A stretch of 64,000 nucleotides of DNA from Ixodes scapularis (lineage: Eukaryota; Arthropoda; Arachnida; Ixodida; Ixodidae). The notes below the pieces were generated by a model. It ran no database searches, was not told the origin of the DNA, and saw only the letters and a list, made by a program, of their open reading frames with translations. The position numbers and the translations under genes were made by a program. The stretch covers positions 186,001 through 250,000 of the forward strand of contig NW_024609953.1 in assembly GCF_016920785.2 (NCBI RefSeq), given 5' to 3'. Shown here one piece after another: positions 11,191 to 21,798 of the stretch. Within the stretch, counting starts at the first letter, position 1. Every line of letters starts with the position of its first letter.

Positions 11191-11315
11191 ACGATGCAAA
11201 CTCAATCTACGCTCCCCGAGGGTCTTAAAAAAAGCAGACTTACAATCATGCTACACGATGCAAACTCAATCTATGCTCTCCGAGTGTCTTAAAAAAAACA
11301 GCATTACAATCATGC
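11191..11315 (+). repeat. 62-bp direct tandem duplication
   Basis: CACGATGCAAACTCAATCTA occurs at 11191 and again at 11253, followed in both copies by CGCTCCCCGAGGG/TGCTCTCCGAGTG, TCTTAAAAAAA and TTACAATCATG. It lies 60 bp after the exon B donor. Confidence 0.85.
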
Positions 11316-12571
11316 GTGACCATTTTTTCGTTTTAAAAACACAACCACACATCCCGACGCGCCTCTTTTCTGAGGCCCGTCTCAGAAAAGGGGCCACGCA
11401 TGATTTCGTTTTTGGGATTTCTGAGATGATCGGGGGCATTAATTCAGTTTCCGCTATAAAAAAAGACATACTGAATATCATATCCACTTTAGTGCTCCTT
11501 TTAAGAAACCAGGGGATCACCAGAACACCCTTGTAGGCTCCCCCTAGCCTCCATATTTCCTCGACTGTCCTCGCACCTAGTAAAGTGTCTTTTCAGTTTA
11601 TACGCTATCTTGACAGATCTGAGCCACCCATATATGCATAACTACGAACCACACACTCCCTAGGATGTGCATCATTGCCTACAAGGTCTGCAGGCTCCTG
11701 CATCGCCTCATCTCATCAGTGCCGAGAACGGGAAGGGTTGCTCGGCTGCCATTTACATTGAAGAGTTTGAGAACCTCCATCCTAAACAACAGAGCTATAG
11801 TGCTGAATTGTCAGCCTCTCTCAGAGAATGCCAATGCTGGGCACAGATTGGGCACAAGTGCAGCGTCAATGTTCAGCTAGGACTTGCGTCACTGTTGATA
11901 GAACACAACTCTCGACTGAACACCAATGCAGCACTCCAGTCTGCGCTCTACGTTGGCCTTTTCTTGGGGACGCAGAAAATTAGCACTAAGGTTCCGTCAT
12001 CTAGGACGTGTTGGGTGAGGGCTCCCTCTCCTGCCGGTATTACGGTTTTTGGGACGCGTCTCCGATTGGTGCGTTTAGCGTCCCATGCCGTCCACGCATC
12101 GAAAGCGGCCTGAAGCGGCAGCAAATTGCGTCACGGGAACGGGAACGTAGGACGTTGCCATCCCGGTGGTCGATCGCAGAAAGTTCTGACGAAAAGTAGG
12201 AGCGAATGGAAGCGTCGCCACTGTGGTCGCTGCACCCTTACCGCTTTAGCAGATGGTAGTCCCGTGACAACAATCTCGTGACGCCAACCTTCCGAATTTA
12301 GCAGACGGTAGTCCCGTGACACCATTCCTGTGATCACATCATATCAGTTGCTTCGTTGTGTGTAATGTGACACTGATGTCGCACAATGTCACCAAACACC
12401 ACAATGTCATGTGATGTCCTGATGTCACAGTGTAATATGACACTATGGCATCAAGTTATATTGAAACTCGACACCGTGACGTCAAGTTAAGTGGTCACGT
12501 GACACTGTGACATTTTATTGCGTGCTCATGCGACATTGTGACATGGTATGTGGTCACGGTGCAGTGTGACG
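11316..12571. other. UNC80 intron, with a satellite block at 12370-12560
   Basis: 11316-12360 holds no recognised gene or element. 12370-12560 is a degenerate ATGTGACACTGTGACAT-like satellite related to the one at 8.7 kb. Confidence 0.5.
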
Positions 12572-12706
12572 TTAAAGGGACAATGATGGCAATTTTATTT
12601 AATTGTTTTAAATGGTGTTTTTAGGCTTTTTGGGAACCTAGCACGCTGCCCAGTTTTTTGTAGACATTTGTGACGCGTATTTCTGTGCCTACAAAAGAAC
12701 TGAAGA

Positions 12707-14631
12707 TTCCCCAGAAAATAAAGCGCATAAATAGACAAAATCCATGGATAACACGTGACATTATTCATTTAAAACGCAAAATAAAGCGGCGACGCAAGAC
12801 AAAACCTGTCAGCAAAAGTGACGTTGCCGGCCTCTCAAATGAATTAAAAGAAAAAATTAAGGAATCTCGGGAAAAGTATTTCGGCGTCACCTTGCCGGAG
12901 TTTATGAAGACAGCGCCACAGAAATTTTGGAAATATCTTGCGCCCTCAAAACAGAACATAGATTGCATTGTAGAGAACGGCGTTGTCATCTCGGATCATA
13001 TCGGAATGGCCCAGAGGTACAATGAATACTTCAGTTCTGTTTTTATCGATTCATGCAATTGTCCTGTGGATCTGGAGGACGACGAAGGCGTACTTGCGTC
13101 TATGCCAGACATTGATATTTCAGAGGCCGGTGTCCTTTCAATTTTGTTAAATATTAACACAAAGAAAACCGCTGGACCAGACAAGATTCCTAATGAATTT
13201 TTGAAGCGATATGCGGAATGGGTCGCCAAATACTTAACAATCATATTCAAAGCGTCACTCAGTCAACACAGCGTTCCTTCGGATTGGCTTTGTGCAAAGG
13301 TTGTTCCAGTCCACAAATCCGGTGACAAACAAAATGTAGCCAATTATCGTCCCATTTCATTGACATGCACGAGCTGCAAACTTTTTGAACACATCATTTC
13401 TAAAAGTCTTTATGCTTTTTTCGAATCAAATAACATTTTTCACAAGAGCCAACATGGATTCCGGCGCCGTCTGTCAACAGTAACACAATTACTAGGTGCA
13501 TTTGGTGACTTTTCCTGCTCTTCGAACGAGAGAGGCCAAATCGACGCGGTTTGTTTGGATTTATCGAAGGCTTTCGACCGAGTTTCACATAATGGACTGA
13601 TACAAAAACTATTAAAATACGGCGTTAATAAGTCGGTAATTGCGTGGATACAGGCTTACTTGTCTAACAGAACACAGTTTGTGACTGTCAGTGGAGCAGT
13701 GTCGACCACCCGCAGGGTTACATCGGGGGTCCCACAGGGATCGGTGCTGGGTCCAGTCTTGTTTTTGTGTTACATAAACGACATCGTGAATGATCTCAGC
13801 CCCAACGTTACAGCTAGGATGTTTGCGGACGACCTCTTGCTCTATGCTAGAATACGCAACCCCATGGATCAAGAAAACTTAAACACGACTATCAACTCTG
13901 TTAAGAAATGGTGTGAAGAATGGGGTATGAAAATTAATCCAGATAAAACTGTATCCGCCAGAATCACTAGCAAAAAAGCGAACATCCTACCCTACACATA
14001 TCGGGTTGGAAACGATCCCATAGCTCTAGTTGATCACTTTAAGTACTTAGGAGTTACGATATCAACCGACCTCACATGGAATCGCCACATCGACAATGTG
14101 TGCAGTACGGCTCGCAAAAAGTTGGGATTTTTGAAGCGAAACCTAGGCAAAACCACAAGTCAGGTGAAATTGACTGCATACACAACATTTATACGGCCCA
14201 GCTTAGAATATGCCTGCGCGGTGTGGGATCCGTACCGACACAATCGAATCGAAAAATTGGAAAAAATACAAAGACAGGCTGCTCGCTTCATCCTCTCGAG
14301 ATACCGCCGAATGGACTCCGTTACTAACATGCTCGAACAGCTCAGTCTCCAACCTCTTCAGACCCGCCGAGAGATAGCAAGGCTAAAGGTTATTTATATG
14401 TTTTCAAAGGACTTACTAAATATGGACACATCTGATTTTTTACAACCCCGTATTACTAGACCAGTAAGGGGGGTACACAATAGGGCTATGCAAGTTCCGC
14501 GAATTAATAATGACACATACAAGTATTAATTTTTTGTTAGAACAGTTGAAAGGTGGAACAAGCTTCCCGAAAGTGTTGTGAATTGTGACTCATTAGCATT
14601 ATTCGAGAAATGTTTACTTGAATTATATTAG
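12707..14631 (+). pseudogene. LINE reverse transcriptase, nearly intact with one early stop
   Basis: The open frame runs to TAA at 14527. It contains the fingers/palm blocks of non-LTR reverse transcriptases in order: TAGPDKIPNEFL, VVPVHKSGD...NYRPISL, HGFR, DLSKAFDRVSH, SGVPQGSVLGPVLF and the catalytic MFADDLLLY. The thumb region ends in WDPY...RQAARFI. After the TAA the same frame continues for 34 codons (FFVRTVERWNKLPESVV...) to TAG at 14629, the normal tail of such proteins. A single substitution therefore probably created the stop. About 10 codons at the start of the longest open frame belong to the host MITE. Confidence 0.88.
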
Positions 14632-14855
14632 ACTCTCCATTTCTGTTTATGAATGTGTAAAAGAAGTGTTCTTTTCTTTGTTAGATTCATTGATAGCTTG
14701 TGTAGCGTGATGTGTACCAGTGCGGTTTTGCAAATCATATGAAATATAAGATGTGTTAAGAAATGTATATAACATAGCATGAATTAAAACTGACGTTCCA
14801 CTCCTGTAAAGCGCCCAGAAGGGCGCACAGTATTTACAAATAAATAAATAAATAA
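12707..14855 (+). mobile_element. 5'-truncated CR1/Jockey-type LINE
   Basis: A non-LTR retrotransposon lacking its 5' half, including the endonuclease. The body carries the reverse transcriptase ORF, then a 3'UTR, a stem-loop (GCGCCCAGAAGGGCGC near 14811) and an (AAATA)n tail. Comparison with the empty paralogue at 32880-32910 places it between '...AAAGAACTGAAGA' and '...TAAAGAAACCG', consistent with a short target duplication. Confidence 0.85.
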
Positions 14856-15648
14856 AGAAACCGAAACTGAACTATCTCCATTCTCATTTCTGGGCCTCTG
14901 AAAACGTAGGTGACGTAGGGAGTGACACCAAGCGTGAATAGTCGGTATCGGTAGTATTTAAGAGATCGAGACTGGTTACCGCGGTAGCTGATGCACCGCG
15001 GTGGCGCGATCGTTTCGTCGGATCTTTCTACATGGACGACAATGCCGCTCTTGCGAGCAAGTTTGGTTCGGGCTTCCGTTCAGTGACCTAACACCAACGG
15101 AACGGGAGTATGTGTCTGGCGTTCTTCGTTACCACCCGAGGCCGACGGTGACCGCCCAGCCGACAACAAGCGGCCCGCTGGCTTTGAGCAGCAAAGCTGT
15201 GAGCAACATTCGCACGGGTGAGACAAGAGCGGCGCGTTGCTGAAGGACAGGCCCTGTCCCTGTCCAACAGGGGCGCGGGGGAAATGCCGAGGGGAAAGCG
15301 GCAGCGACCCAGGAACCGGTTCCTCCACAGGGGACGCTCCCCAAGAAGGAGAAAGTAAACAGCATGATTTTTGTTTTCACCAGAGTCGGATGTCCACTCA
15401 TTTCGTCGTCAAAGAACAAGAACGATGACTGGTACATCTTCAGTCGAGCGTTTGAACTGCCATCTACGGCGCATAAATTTGGCATGACTACCACTTTGCA
15501 GAATCCTTCGAGTACCGTGCTCCCAAAGTAAACACGACATTGACATCTCCAGCGTGCTCTGCTCTGTGTTTTTTTTCATTTATTTCGTTTGAGCATATTG
15601 GCTTGTTGTCCGTTTCGCGTCCAGCGTAGCAACGAAAAAAAATAAGTA

Positions 15649-16923
15649 CAGTAGAACCTCGTTGATACGTTTTTCAGGGGACCGCGGAAAAAAAGCGTAT
15701 GAACCGGGAAAGCGCAGCAACCGATAACGCACTTAAAGGCACTCTATATAAGATAGAAAGCAGCTCTTATGCAATGGTTTATTTTATGCACTTACCGAAC
15801 TCTTTTGGACTCAGACACGTTCACAAAAACGCGTAATATCCACCTGCCGCTTCGAATTAATGGTATGCAGTAAAAGTCGTTCCTCCAGAAGCCGCAGTCC
15901 CCTCTCACTCTCCGCGCAGTCATGAACGTTTACGTAGCGGCGCAAGGTGTCCAACGCAGCGATCGCGTCCGCAAACGTAAGTGCAGCGTCATCGTTCGTT
16001 TTTTGTTCGTCTTCTTCATCACTTTCTTCGTTGTCGGCAGTAGTGAGGTCGGCCACAATGTCCGCTATGCTCGATATCCGAACAATCAGCAATCTCTTGC
16101 GCCTTCTCTCGCAGAATGCCTCCGTCGATGTTGACACAAGATGCCCGGGCTTGTTTGAACCATACCAACAGGGCCTCCTCTAACTTTGCGTGTTTTGCCC
16201 CCCGAGCCTGTTTAAAGCCTGGTTGGTAGAAAGGAGCCTTCGCCTCGATCTCCTTTCGTCTCGCGACGATACTGTTTAAAGTTGACGGCGCGAGTCCAAG
16301 CTCTCTTGCGACCTCAGACCTCTTCCGGCTGGGATTTCGATCCACCGTGCGAAGTATGTCAAACTTCTCTTTAAAAGAGTGCTTTTCTCTTTCGGGATGT
16401 CATGGCCGTCGTCAACGCGCACGCACTCAGAAACGGCACTGTTCACGCAGTCGAGCCAGTCGAGCTGCCGAGCGGAACAGAAACTGGAAGTGCAGCTGGT
16501 GCAGCAGTTGCGGCGTGCGTGCGGCGCGTAAACAACTCGCGCCGGAGAGAGAGGACAGATGAAAAGAAAGAGCAAGAGAGAACGAGCGTTTTCGCAGAGC
16601 TCAGCAAAGCCCAGTGAGGAGACCGGGAAAGAGGGGAAAAGGAGTAAAGGGAAGGGGGGCGCCCGCGTGCCGCGCGGCCGCGCGATCCGCGCTGCGTGGT
16701 TCGGCTCTGCTTCGCTTCGCTTCAAGCCGGCGTGGCACCTTGGCGCACGGCGCGCCGAGGCGCCGCGATTCCGGCACTTTTGGACGTAAGAACCGGGAAG
16801 GCAAACGTAACGGGCAGGAAACTAATACATGTATCTCTATGGAAGTAAAACGGGACCGGCGTTTTTGAACGCAACGGACAGGAAAACGTATCAACCAAGA
16901 ACGTATCAACGAGGTTCTACTGT
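15649..16923 (-). mobile_element. Internally deleted Tigger (pogo) transposon
   Basis: Ends CAGTAGAACCTCGTTGATAC and its complement (...GTATCAACGAGGTTCTACTG) are flanked by TA. The empty paralogue (33270-33285, TTTATGCTG) shows that the TA was duplicated on insertion. On the minus strand it keeps the two ends of a CENP-B-type transposase but not the catalytic DDE core. Its total length (about 1.27 kb) is about half of an autonomous Tigger. Confidence 0.85.
15811..16345 (-). pseudogene. Tigger transposase remnant: CENP-B HTH N-terminus and acidic C-terminus
   Basis: The minus-strand frame from 16345 encodes a CENP-B/pogo DNA-binding start: RSEVARELGLAPSTLNSIVA (helix-turn-helix), then KHAKLEEALLVWFKQARASC, the second CENP-B-type domain, which is cut short at about residue 85. 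A second frame (15811-16137) gives the usual acidic tail: IADIVADLTTADNEESDEED, then ALTFADAIAALDTLRRYVN. The DDE nuclease domain between them is missing. The join at about 16100 is the deletion point, with a frame change. Confidence 0.85.
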
Positions 16924-17483
16924 ATGCTGTTTTATTTACGGTTTAGTAATCAAAACCGGTCCGATTTATTCTTTTCATGGTTATTAAAGCGAAAATTAGA
17001 AAAACTGCGAACTGCAAACCAAAACGTGACCGGGGGCATGTCTCTCGTTCCAACCAATCGTTGACGCGTCTCTTGTGATGTTGCGCTTCTTGGCCCCGCA
17101 TTGGTCACGTGAGCTTTGCTTCTTCTGGCCTCTCCCGCAACTCTCGGGGCGTCGCCCCAGTCGATCCCAGTATGATTATTACTGCGACTGTTTAATTGAT
17201 TTGCGCGGCACACAAGCGCCGGTTTTGGCTGAAATTAGGGCAACGTGGTCTGAGACGTGCCTGGAACCCAGTTCATTCGTCAAAAAAATATCCGAAATTG
17301 CCTTCATTGTCTGTTTGAGCTACACGGTCATGTGACACTGATGCAGCCGGAAAGCCTCTATAACAGTTGTCACTGTAAAAAATACTTTGTTGTCCTCGTT
17401 GCGTGGCAGCTTCCAAACGATTCACGCAACTTTTGCCGCTTTTTGGCGGGAGTTCACAACATCCCTGGCCACCCCCGTCTCAG

Positions 17484-18034
17484 GCACCGGCGTCTGAACC
17501 GGGGAGACCTGCGCGCCTTCGTGGAGGAAAGGCTGCGCCTCTCGGAGCGCATCCTGGACCGCCTGGGACGCGACGACGACGACGTGGCGCTGCACCGACC
17601 CGCCCCGGCCCCCGACGCCCCGCACGAGGGCCCCGCACTTGCCGCAGCCGAGCCGCAGCCTCTACCGCCCGAGGCGGCGCCACCGCCACCGCCGCCGCCG
17701 TCGACCTTTGAGCGCGTGGGCCGCGTGCCCGCGCCTCCCTTGCAGCGCCCCAAGTCCGCACTGGGCCTGCTCAGGGACATGGGGGGGGCCGACTGACGCA
17801 TTCCCCAGGGGCGAGATGGTCCGAGGCAAGAGCCTGCCCAGCATCCACATCGAGGAGCCCGCCCCCCCGGGGCCCGAGGAGGAGGCGGCCCCTTCCGCGG
17901 CACTCCCCGCACCCAAGGGGGGCGCGGAGGCGGCGCGCAAGCTGCCGGCCGTGCACACACACAGCGTGCCCAACCCCATCATCACAGTCACGGAGCACTC
18001 GCCCGTCGCCTCCATCCAGTTTTTCATCAACCAG
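17484..18034 (+). CDS. unc80: UNC80 exon C, with a one-base frameshift
   Basis: The acceptor CCGTCTCAG|G completes the Arg codon from exon B, and the donor is AACCAG|GTGGGG. It encodes HRRLNRGDLRAFVEERLRL, a polyproline tract (APPPPPPPSTFERVGR), KSALGLLRDM, then in another frame RGKSLPSIHIEEP and PNPIITVTEHSPVASIQFFI. The frames are split by a run of eight G (17781-17788). With seven G the exon is 550 bp and joins exon D in phase. As written, a TGA appears at 17794. No GT lies nearby to support a tiny intron. It is probably a sequence error or a rare indel. Confidence 0.85.
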
Positions 18035-18071
18035 GTGGGGGGCTCCTCCCTCCGGCTGTGGGGCCGGGACT

Positions 18072-18261
18072 ACGGATTCCCGGTTGGCAGGTTCGAATCC
18101 TGGCCAGGGGGCCCACAATCTGATGGAGGCTATTGCTGACAAGGCTTCGTGTGACCGAGATTTTGGTTGCTCATATAAAGATCCCTGGGTGGTCCAAATT
18201 AATCCTCAGTCCTCTGCCGGGCTGTGCCAGATGCCCTTCGTCGGTTTGACACGTAAAACCC
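18072..18261 (+). mobile_element. tRNA-derived SINE, tick-type
   Basis: Box B (GGTTCGAATCC, 18090-18100) lies in a degenerate tRNA-like head. It is followed by a body with CCTGGGTGGTCCAAATTAAT and ending GACACGTAAAACCC. From memory this body resembles SINEs abundant in ticks. It sits 40 bp past the exon C donor. Confidence 0.7.
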
Positions 18262-18389
18262 GCAAACTTGGCTTCCTGGGAAAGTGGCACCAAGCTGGCC
18301 GTTTGGTTGCCATTTTGATCCACAGAATGAGCAGTTTCTCTCTAACCTCTCCATTCTTGGTGAGCCGATCCGAATTTGCGGTGACAATT

Positions 18390-18605
18390 GAGTTGCTTTA
18401 TAAAGACAATTCTTGCATACCGAAATTTTGGTATCCACACACAGGTGAACGAATTCGAGAATGTTTTTGCAGCCCCACCACGTGTGGTTGTGCAAAAGCT
18501 TACAAGAATTGTTTTTATAAAGACATTCCTTCTATACCAAGATTTTGTTATCCACGCATTGGTGAAAGAAGAGAATGTCTTCGCCTTGCCACCACGTGTG
18601 GCATC
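18390..18605 (+). repeat. Tandem duplication of a ~118-bp unit
   Basis: Two diverged copies start at about 18390 and 18508. Both contain TTTATAAAGACA, TTTTGGTATCCAC / TTTTGTTATCCAC, GGTGAA, GAGAATGT and CCACCACGTGTGG. Confidence 0.75.
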
Positions 18606-19014
18606 AATGCTTTGGCGGCTTTAAAAATATATTTTTTTTTTGTCTCGAAATACGGAAGAAAAGTAATACAGTTCTAAGAGTTCCGTGGAAATAAGCATGA
18701 TTGATAAGTTGATTGCACACACAGTGCCAAAGACGCATGTGATGATGAGGAATGCTCTCAGTACGATGGTGCTTCAGTGCGAACTTGGTGCAACTGGTTT
18801 CAAAGACTTGAAGGGGCCGAAACGGCGATTGCCATGGCACCAGATACCGATTAGCCAATTATCTTACGAGGTTTTGGTCTTCCGTATGTCAGCATCTATG
18901 TGTTCGGCTAGCAGGCAGGGAAAGCAATGGCACCGCTTTCCCAGGATCCGATGACTTTAGTTTATGAACAGTGTGTTTGGCATTCTATACCGCCCAATTC
19001 TCCCCTTTCGACAG
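18606..19014. other. UNC80 intron, nothing recognised
   Basis: No element or gene could be assigned before the exon D acceptor. Confidence 0.5.
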
Positions 19015-19206
19015 GACTCTGCAGAGAGCCCCAAGGAAGAGACTCCGCCCAGTGCGGTGTTTGTGCCCCCCTGCCACCAACTGTCCATCACGCGCAGCCA
19101 GACGGACTCGAACATCTTGTACAGCATCGACGACTTCAACGAGGCCTCTGGGTCCACCCACTACATCACTCTGGACGGACGCATCAACCTCTTCGTCGTC
19201 CTCAAG
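19015..19206 (+). CDS. unc80: UNC80 exon D
   Basis: The exon lies between CTTTCGACAG and GTACTG, 192 bp or exactly 64 codons, phase 0 at both ends. It encodes DSAESPKEETPPSAVFVPPC, then ITRSQTDSNILYSIDDF and HYITLDGRINLFVVLK. The second half aligns with vertebrate SLTDSCINYSYLEDTEHI...NGMLDLSVVLK, a conserved helical segment preceding the next repeat. The pyrimidine-rich acceptor (CTCCCCTTTCGACAG) is strong. Confidence 0.92.
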
Positions 19207-20878
19207 GTACTGCAACAACCTTTGACCGCTTTTCCTGAAAATGGGTAAATGTCCATAGTTTGACCCGGAAAGTATGTTCGTTGTTATGGTATCTTAAGCT
19301 TCATCTACCCAGACTTCTTGAAAACATATTTCAAATACCACTCTCTTGAAATTGGAACTACCAGGCAGAGGTTAAAGAAGAAGACGAGAACGAAATTGGA
19401 CCATGTCTTTATGTGGTGCTCATCGTGACATCGGACAGCAATTTAAATGTATCCTTAACCCTATGGGCAAAGTTGGGAGACGCAGAATACGCAGTGTGTT
19501 TTGAAGTCATCCCACCATTAGGGGAAAAAGTTTTTAGTGGCAACATAAATACATATATCACCACTATTGCCATGCTAATCAAAGCTGCTTTGCTAGCATA
19601 GGGGATAGGGGTTATGATGTCATGGCCAACTGGCCATGTTTCATAGTTTTCATTACAACATTTTTTGACGCTCAGACTAAAACAAACGTGGTGATCACTG
19701 ATAACGCAACAGTGTGATAACACGGTCAGGATGACAACCCACAAACTGACGCGGAGCGGCCAATGGGAGCCTCGTCGATGCGCGCCAGCCAATGGGATCG
19801 AAGTGCAAAAGGTGCCGTTGGCTAGCTTTACGCGTGGTTTCATTAAGGTGCCGTTTTGGATGGTTTCAAAGCTGATGACGTTGGACATATGCCATTAGAC
19901 CAGTTAATGCTTTCGCATTAAAAATGTTTTGGGGTGAAATATTGATGGTCACCGATTTTGATAAAACTTCCCCCTTGCATTAAATACACCCTTAGTATGT
20001 CTACTAAATATCTAATCGAAATAATCCTTCTTTTTCGAGAAGCTTACGCATACACTTCCGTATCACTGGCCGCCGCTCTACTGGCAACAACGAGCAGGCG
20101 CGCTCATGACGTCAGATGTATTCGAAAGCAGACGACGATCCCTCCTCCACGGCGTTGTGTGTCGTAGTGGCAGTGAGCATCTTTGGTGTTGCGGGTTGTG
20201 TCCGGTTTAGGCTATTTGCGGCATGCGACGGAAAATGGGGAGAATTGGTGACGTGCCGTAGGGTGCAACAACACCATCAAGAAATGCGGCAGAGCGACAT
20301 CTCGTCGGTTTACGACCGAGAGGTCTCTGGGACAGAAATGGGCTTAAGCATTTCGAAGCGAGCGCTGGCTCCTAGCGTTCACATCGTGCTAGAAGACAGT
20401 GTGCACCGTGCTAGCAGACAAAACCTTCCGTACCATTCTGCTTCTGAAGCAGCATCTGGACTTACGTTGGTGGGTCGCAAATGCAGCCACTATGGGTGGT
20501 CCCCTCAGAGGCGATGTCGGTATATCGAAGGTGAATGATGAATTGTCCGAAATTTTGTGCAGAAAGTCTTATGACATTTGCTGGACATTGCTTGACTCAA
20601 AGAAGCTTGATGAATCAGAGTCCGTTATTTCCCGCGGACAATCGCAACGGCCATTTGACTGCTTCTGACGCTGGGCGAAACAGGCCCAAGCTGCGCACGT
20701 GCTGATGCTTATACAGCATCTGATGTCGCAACAAGATGGTGGACCAGTAATCATATTTTTACTATTAAAAATCAAAAAAGTTTGGGGAAAATATATTTGC
20801 TGATTTGGGCTCAGTTTCTTGCATTCGTTCAGAAAATATGCTTAGTTTAAAACATTTAAATTGATGCCGGAGCTCCCC
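19207..20878. other. UNC80 intron, mostly unassigned
   Basis: A segment at 19740-19925 ending TTAATGCTTTCGCATTAAAA resembles 36560-36602, so it is a dispersed repeat of unknown type. The rest shows no domain that I can identify. Open frames over 20116-20538 are not convincing. Confidence 0.45.
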
Positions 20879-21125
20879 TTTAACAAAATAGCATCATTGT
20901 GTAAAGAAGAGTGAATCAAAAAATTATATCGTAGCGTATACAAGGTGCAGCTTAACAAAATTAGTTTGTAGTGTAAATATGAGTGTGTCTTAACAAATCG
21001 CATTACAAAAGAAACAAGGGCGCATCTCAAGGTATTGCATCACAATGTAAGCAGAAGCATGTCGTAACAAGTTGCATCGTACCGTAAACCAGAGTGCGTC
21101 ATAACAGATTGCACCATAGCGCAAC
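20879..21125. repeat. ~47-60-bp satellite array
   Basis: Degenerate tandem units of the form 'CGTAACAAATTGCATCATAGTGTAAACA...AGTGTG' repeat at least five times. Confidence 0.65.
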
Positions 21126-21282
21126 CAAGAACAAGGACAAGAAGAGAAGAAAAGAAGAAACTGAAATGGGGGGGCCTCCTCACAGGCCTCGTCGTCGTGG
21201 CCGCCACCTGGAGGGAAATGGGTGCGAGGCTGCGGATACGGGCACTAGTTGAACCGTCTGTCTCCGGCCACCTTCGACGCAG

Positions 21283-21494
21283 GCGGTGCACGCGGTGACG
21301 CTGCGGGAGACGAGCTGCTCCCTGCGGGTGTGCGGGGCCCTCGTGTCCATCCTGGAGCTGCTCTTGGGAATGGACGTGCTACCCCGGCGGAGGAGCGACG
21401 ACCCCTGGGAGGACCTGCTGGCACCACGCCCGGACGCTGACCGACGCTCCGACCAGCTCTCCACCCACAACCTGTTCGTCGACAGCATCGTCAG
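21283..21494 (+). CDS. unc80: UNC80 exon E
   Basis: The acceptor is CCTTCGACGCAG and the donor is GTCAG|GTGACC. It has 70 codons plus two bases. It encodes AVHAVTLRETSCSLRVCGAL, then VSILELLLGMDVLPRR and, at the end, HNLFVDSIV. This is the counterpart of vertebrate AVYLVLNHDISSRICDVALN and IVECLLQLGVVP, a HEAT-like helical pair. The long low-complexity insert that vertebrates carry after VVP is replaced by a short charged linker. Confidence 0.92.
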
Positions 21495-21589
21495 GTGACC
21501 TCACGGCTGCTGCCCTTTGCTGGGGTTCCCTTTGTTTGGAGTTCATTGATTAATTTAGACTTCATTTCAACCCTCAACCCCCCCCCCTT

Positions 21590-21798
21590 TTTTTTTAAAT
21601 AACTTTTTTGTTGACCTTAGCAAGGTGACGCAAGCTACCGCCCGTTGTAAAGGGTTAAGCCGTTACCATCTATCCATCCATTCATCTTTTTACTTGATGC
21701 TTCTCACTTCTGTCTATAACAGTAGAGGATGCTCTTTTCCCACTGCAATCAATTGTCTTATTTCATACCCCCCTTCCCCTTCCCCCATTGGCACGGGG
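21590..21798 (-). mobile_element. Possible hAT-like fragment, left of the Gypsy insertion
   Basis: Pyrimidine-rich DNA ending ACGGGG abuts the left LTR. The right LTR is followed by ACGGGG and then by a reverse-oriented end, read on the minus strand as CAGCGGTTCTCAAGC, which resembles the hAT-like end at 28136. The Gypsy element may have split a hAT-like repeat. Confidence 0.4.

Larger units (their letters stand above)
12576..17317 (+). mobile_element. TTAA-flanked MITE, copy 1, with LINE and Tigger nested
   Basis: It starts at TTAA then AGGGACAATGATGG and ends near ...TTGCCTTCATTGTCTG, a decayed complement. Its parts (12576-12706, 14856-15646 and 16926-17317) align almost end to end with the uninterrupted copy at 32769-33669. 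The insertions within it are a LINE and a Tigger element. It also has a segment (about 15180-15590) absent from copy 2. TTAA plus short inverted ends suggests a piggyBac-like or similar non-autonomous element. The superfamily is inference. A conserved ATGGACGRCAATGCCGCTCT start occurs in both copies. Confidence 0.75.

Noticed and set aside
10593..11205. Antisense gene of 149-199 codons over exon B
   Set aside because: Half is minisatellite and half is the complement of the UNC80 exon.
17781..17810. A tiny intron explaining the frame change in exon C
   Set aside because: No GT donor near the run and the span would be under 30 bases. A one-base indel fits both splice phases.
17454..17960. Antisense Gly/Arg-rich frames over UNC80 exon C
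   Set aside because: They mirror a GC-rich exon. The sense strand carries the homology and splice sites.
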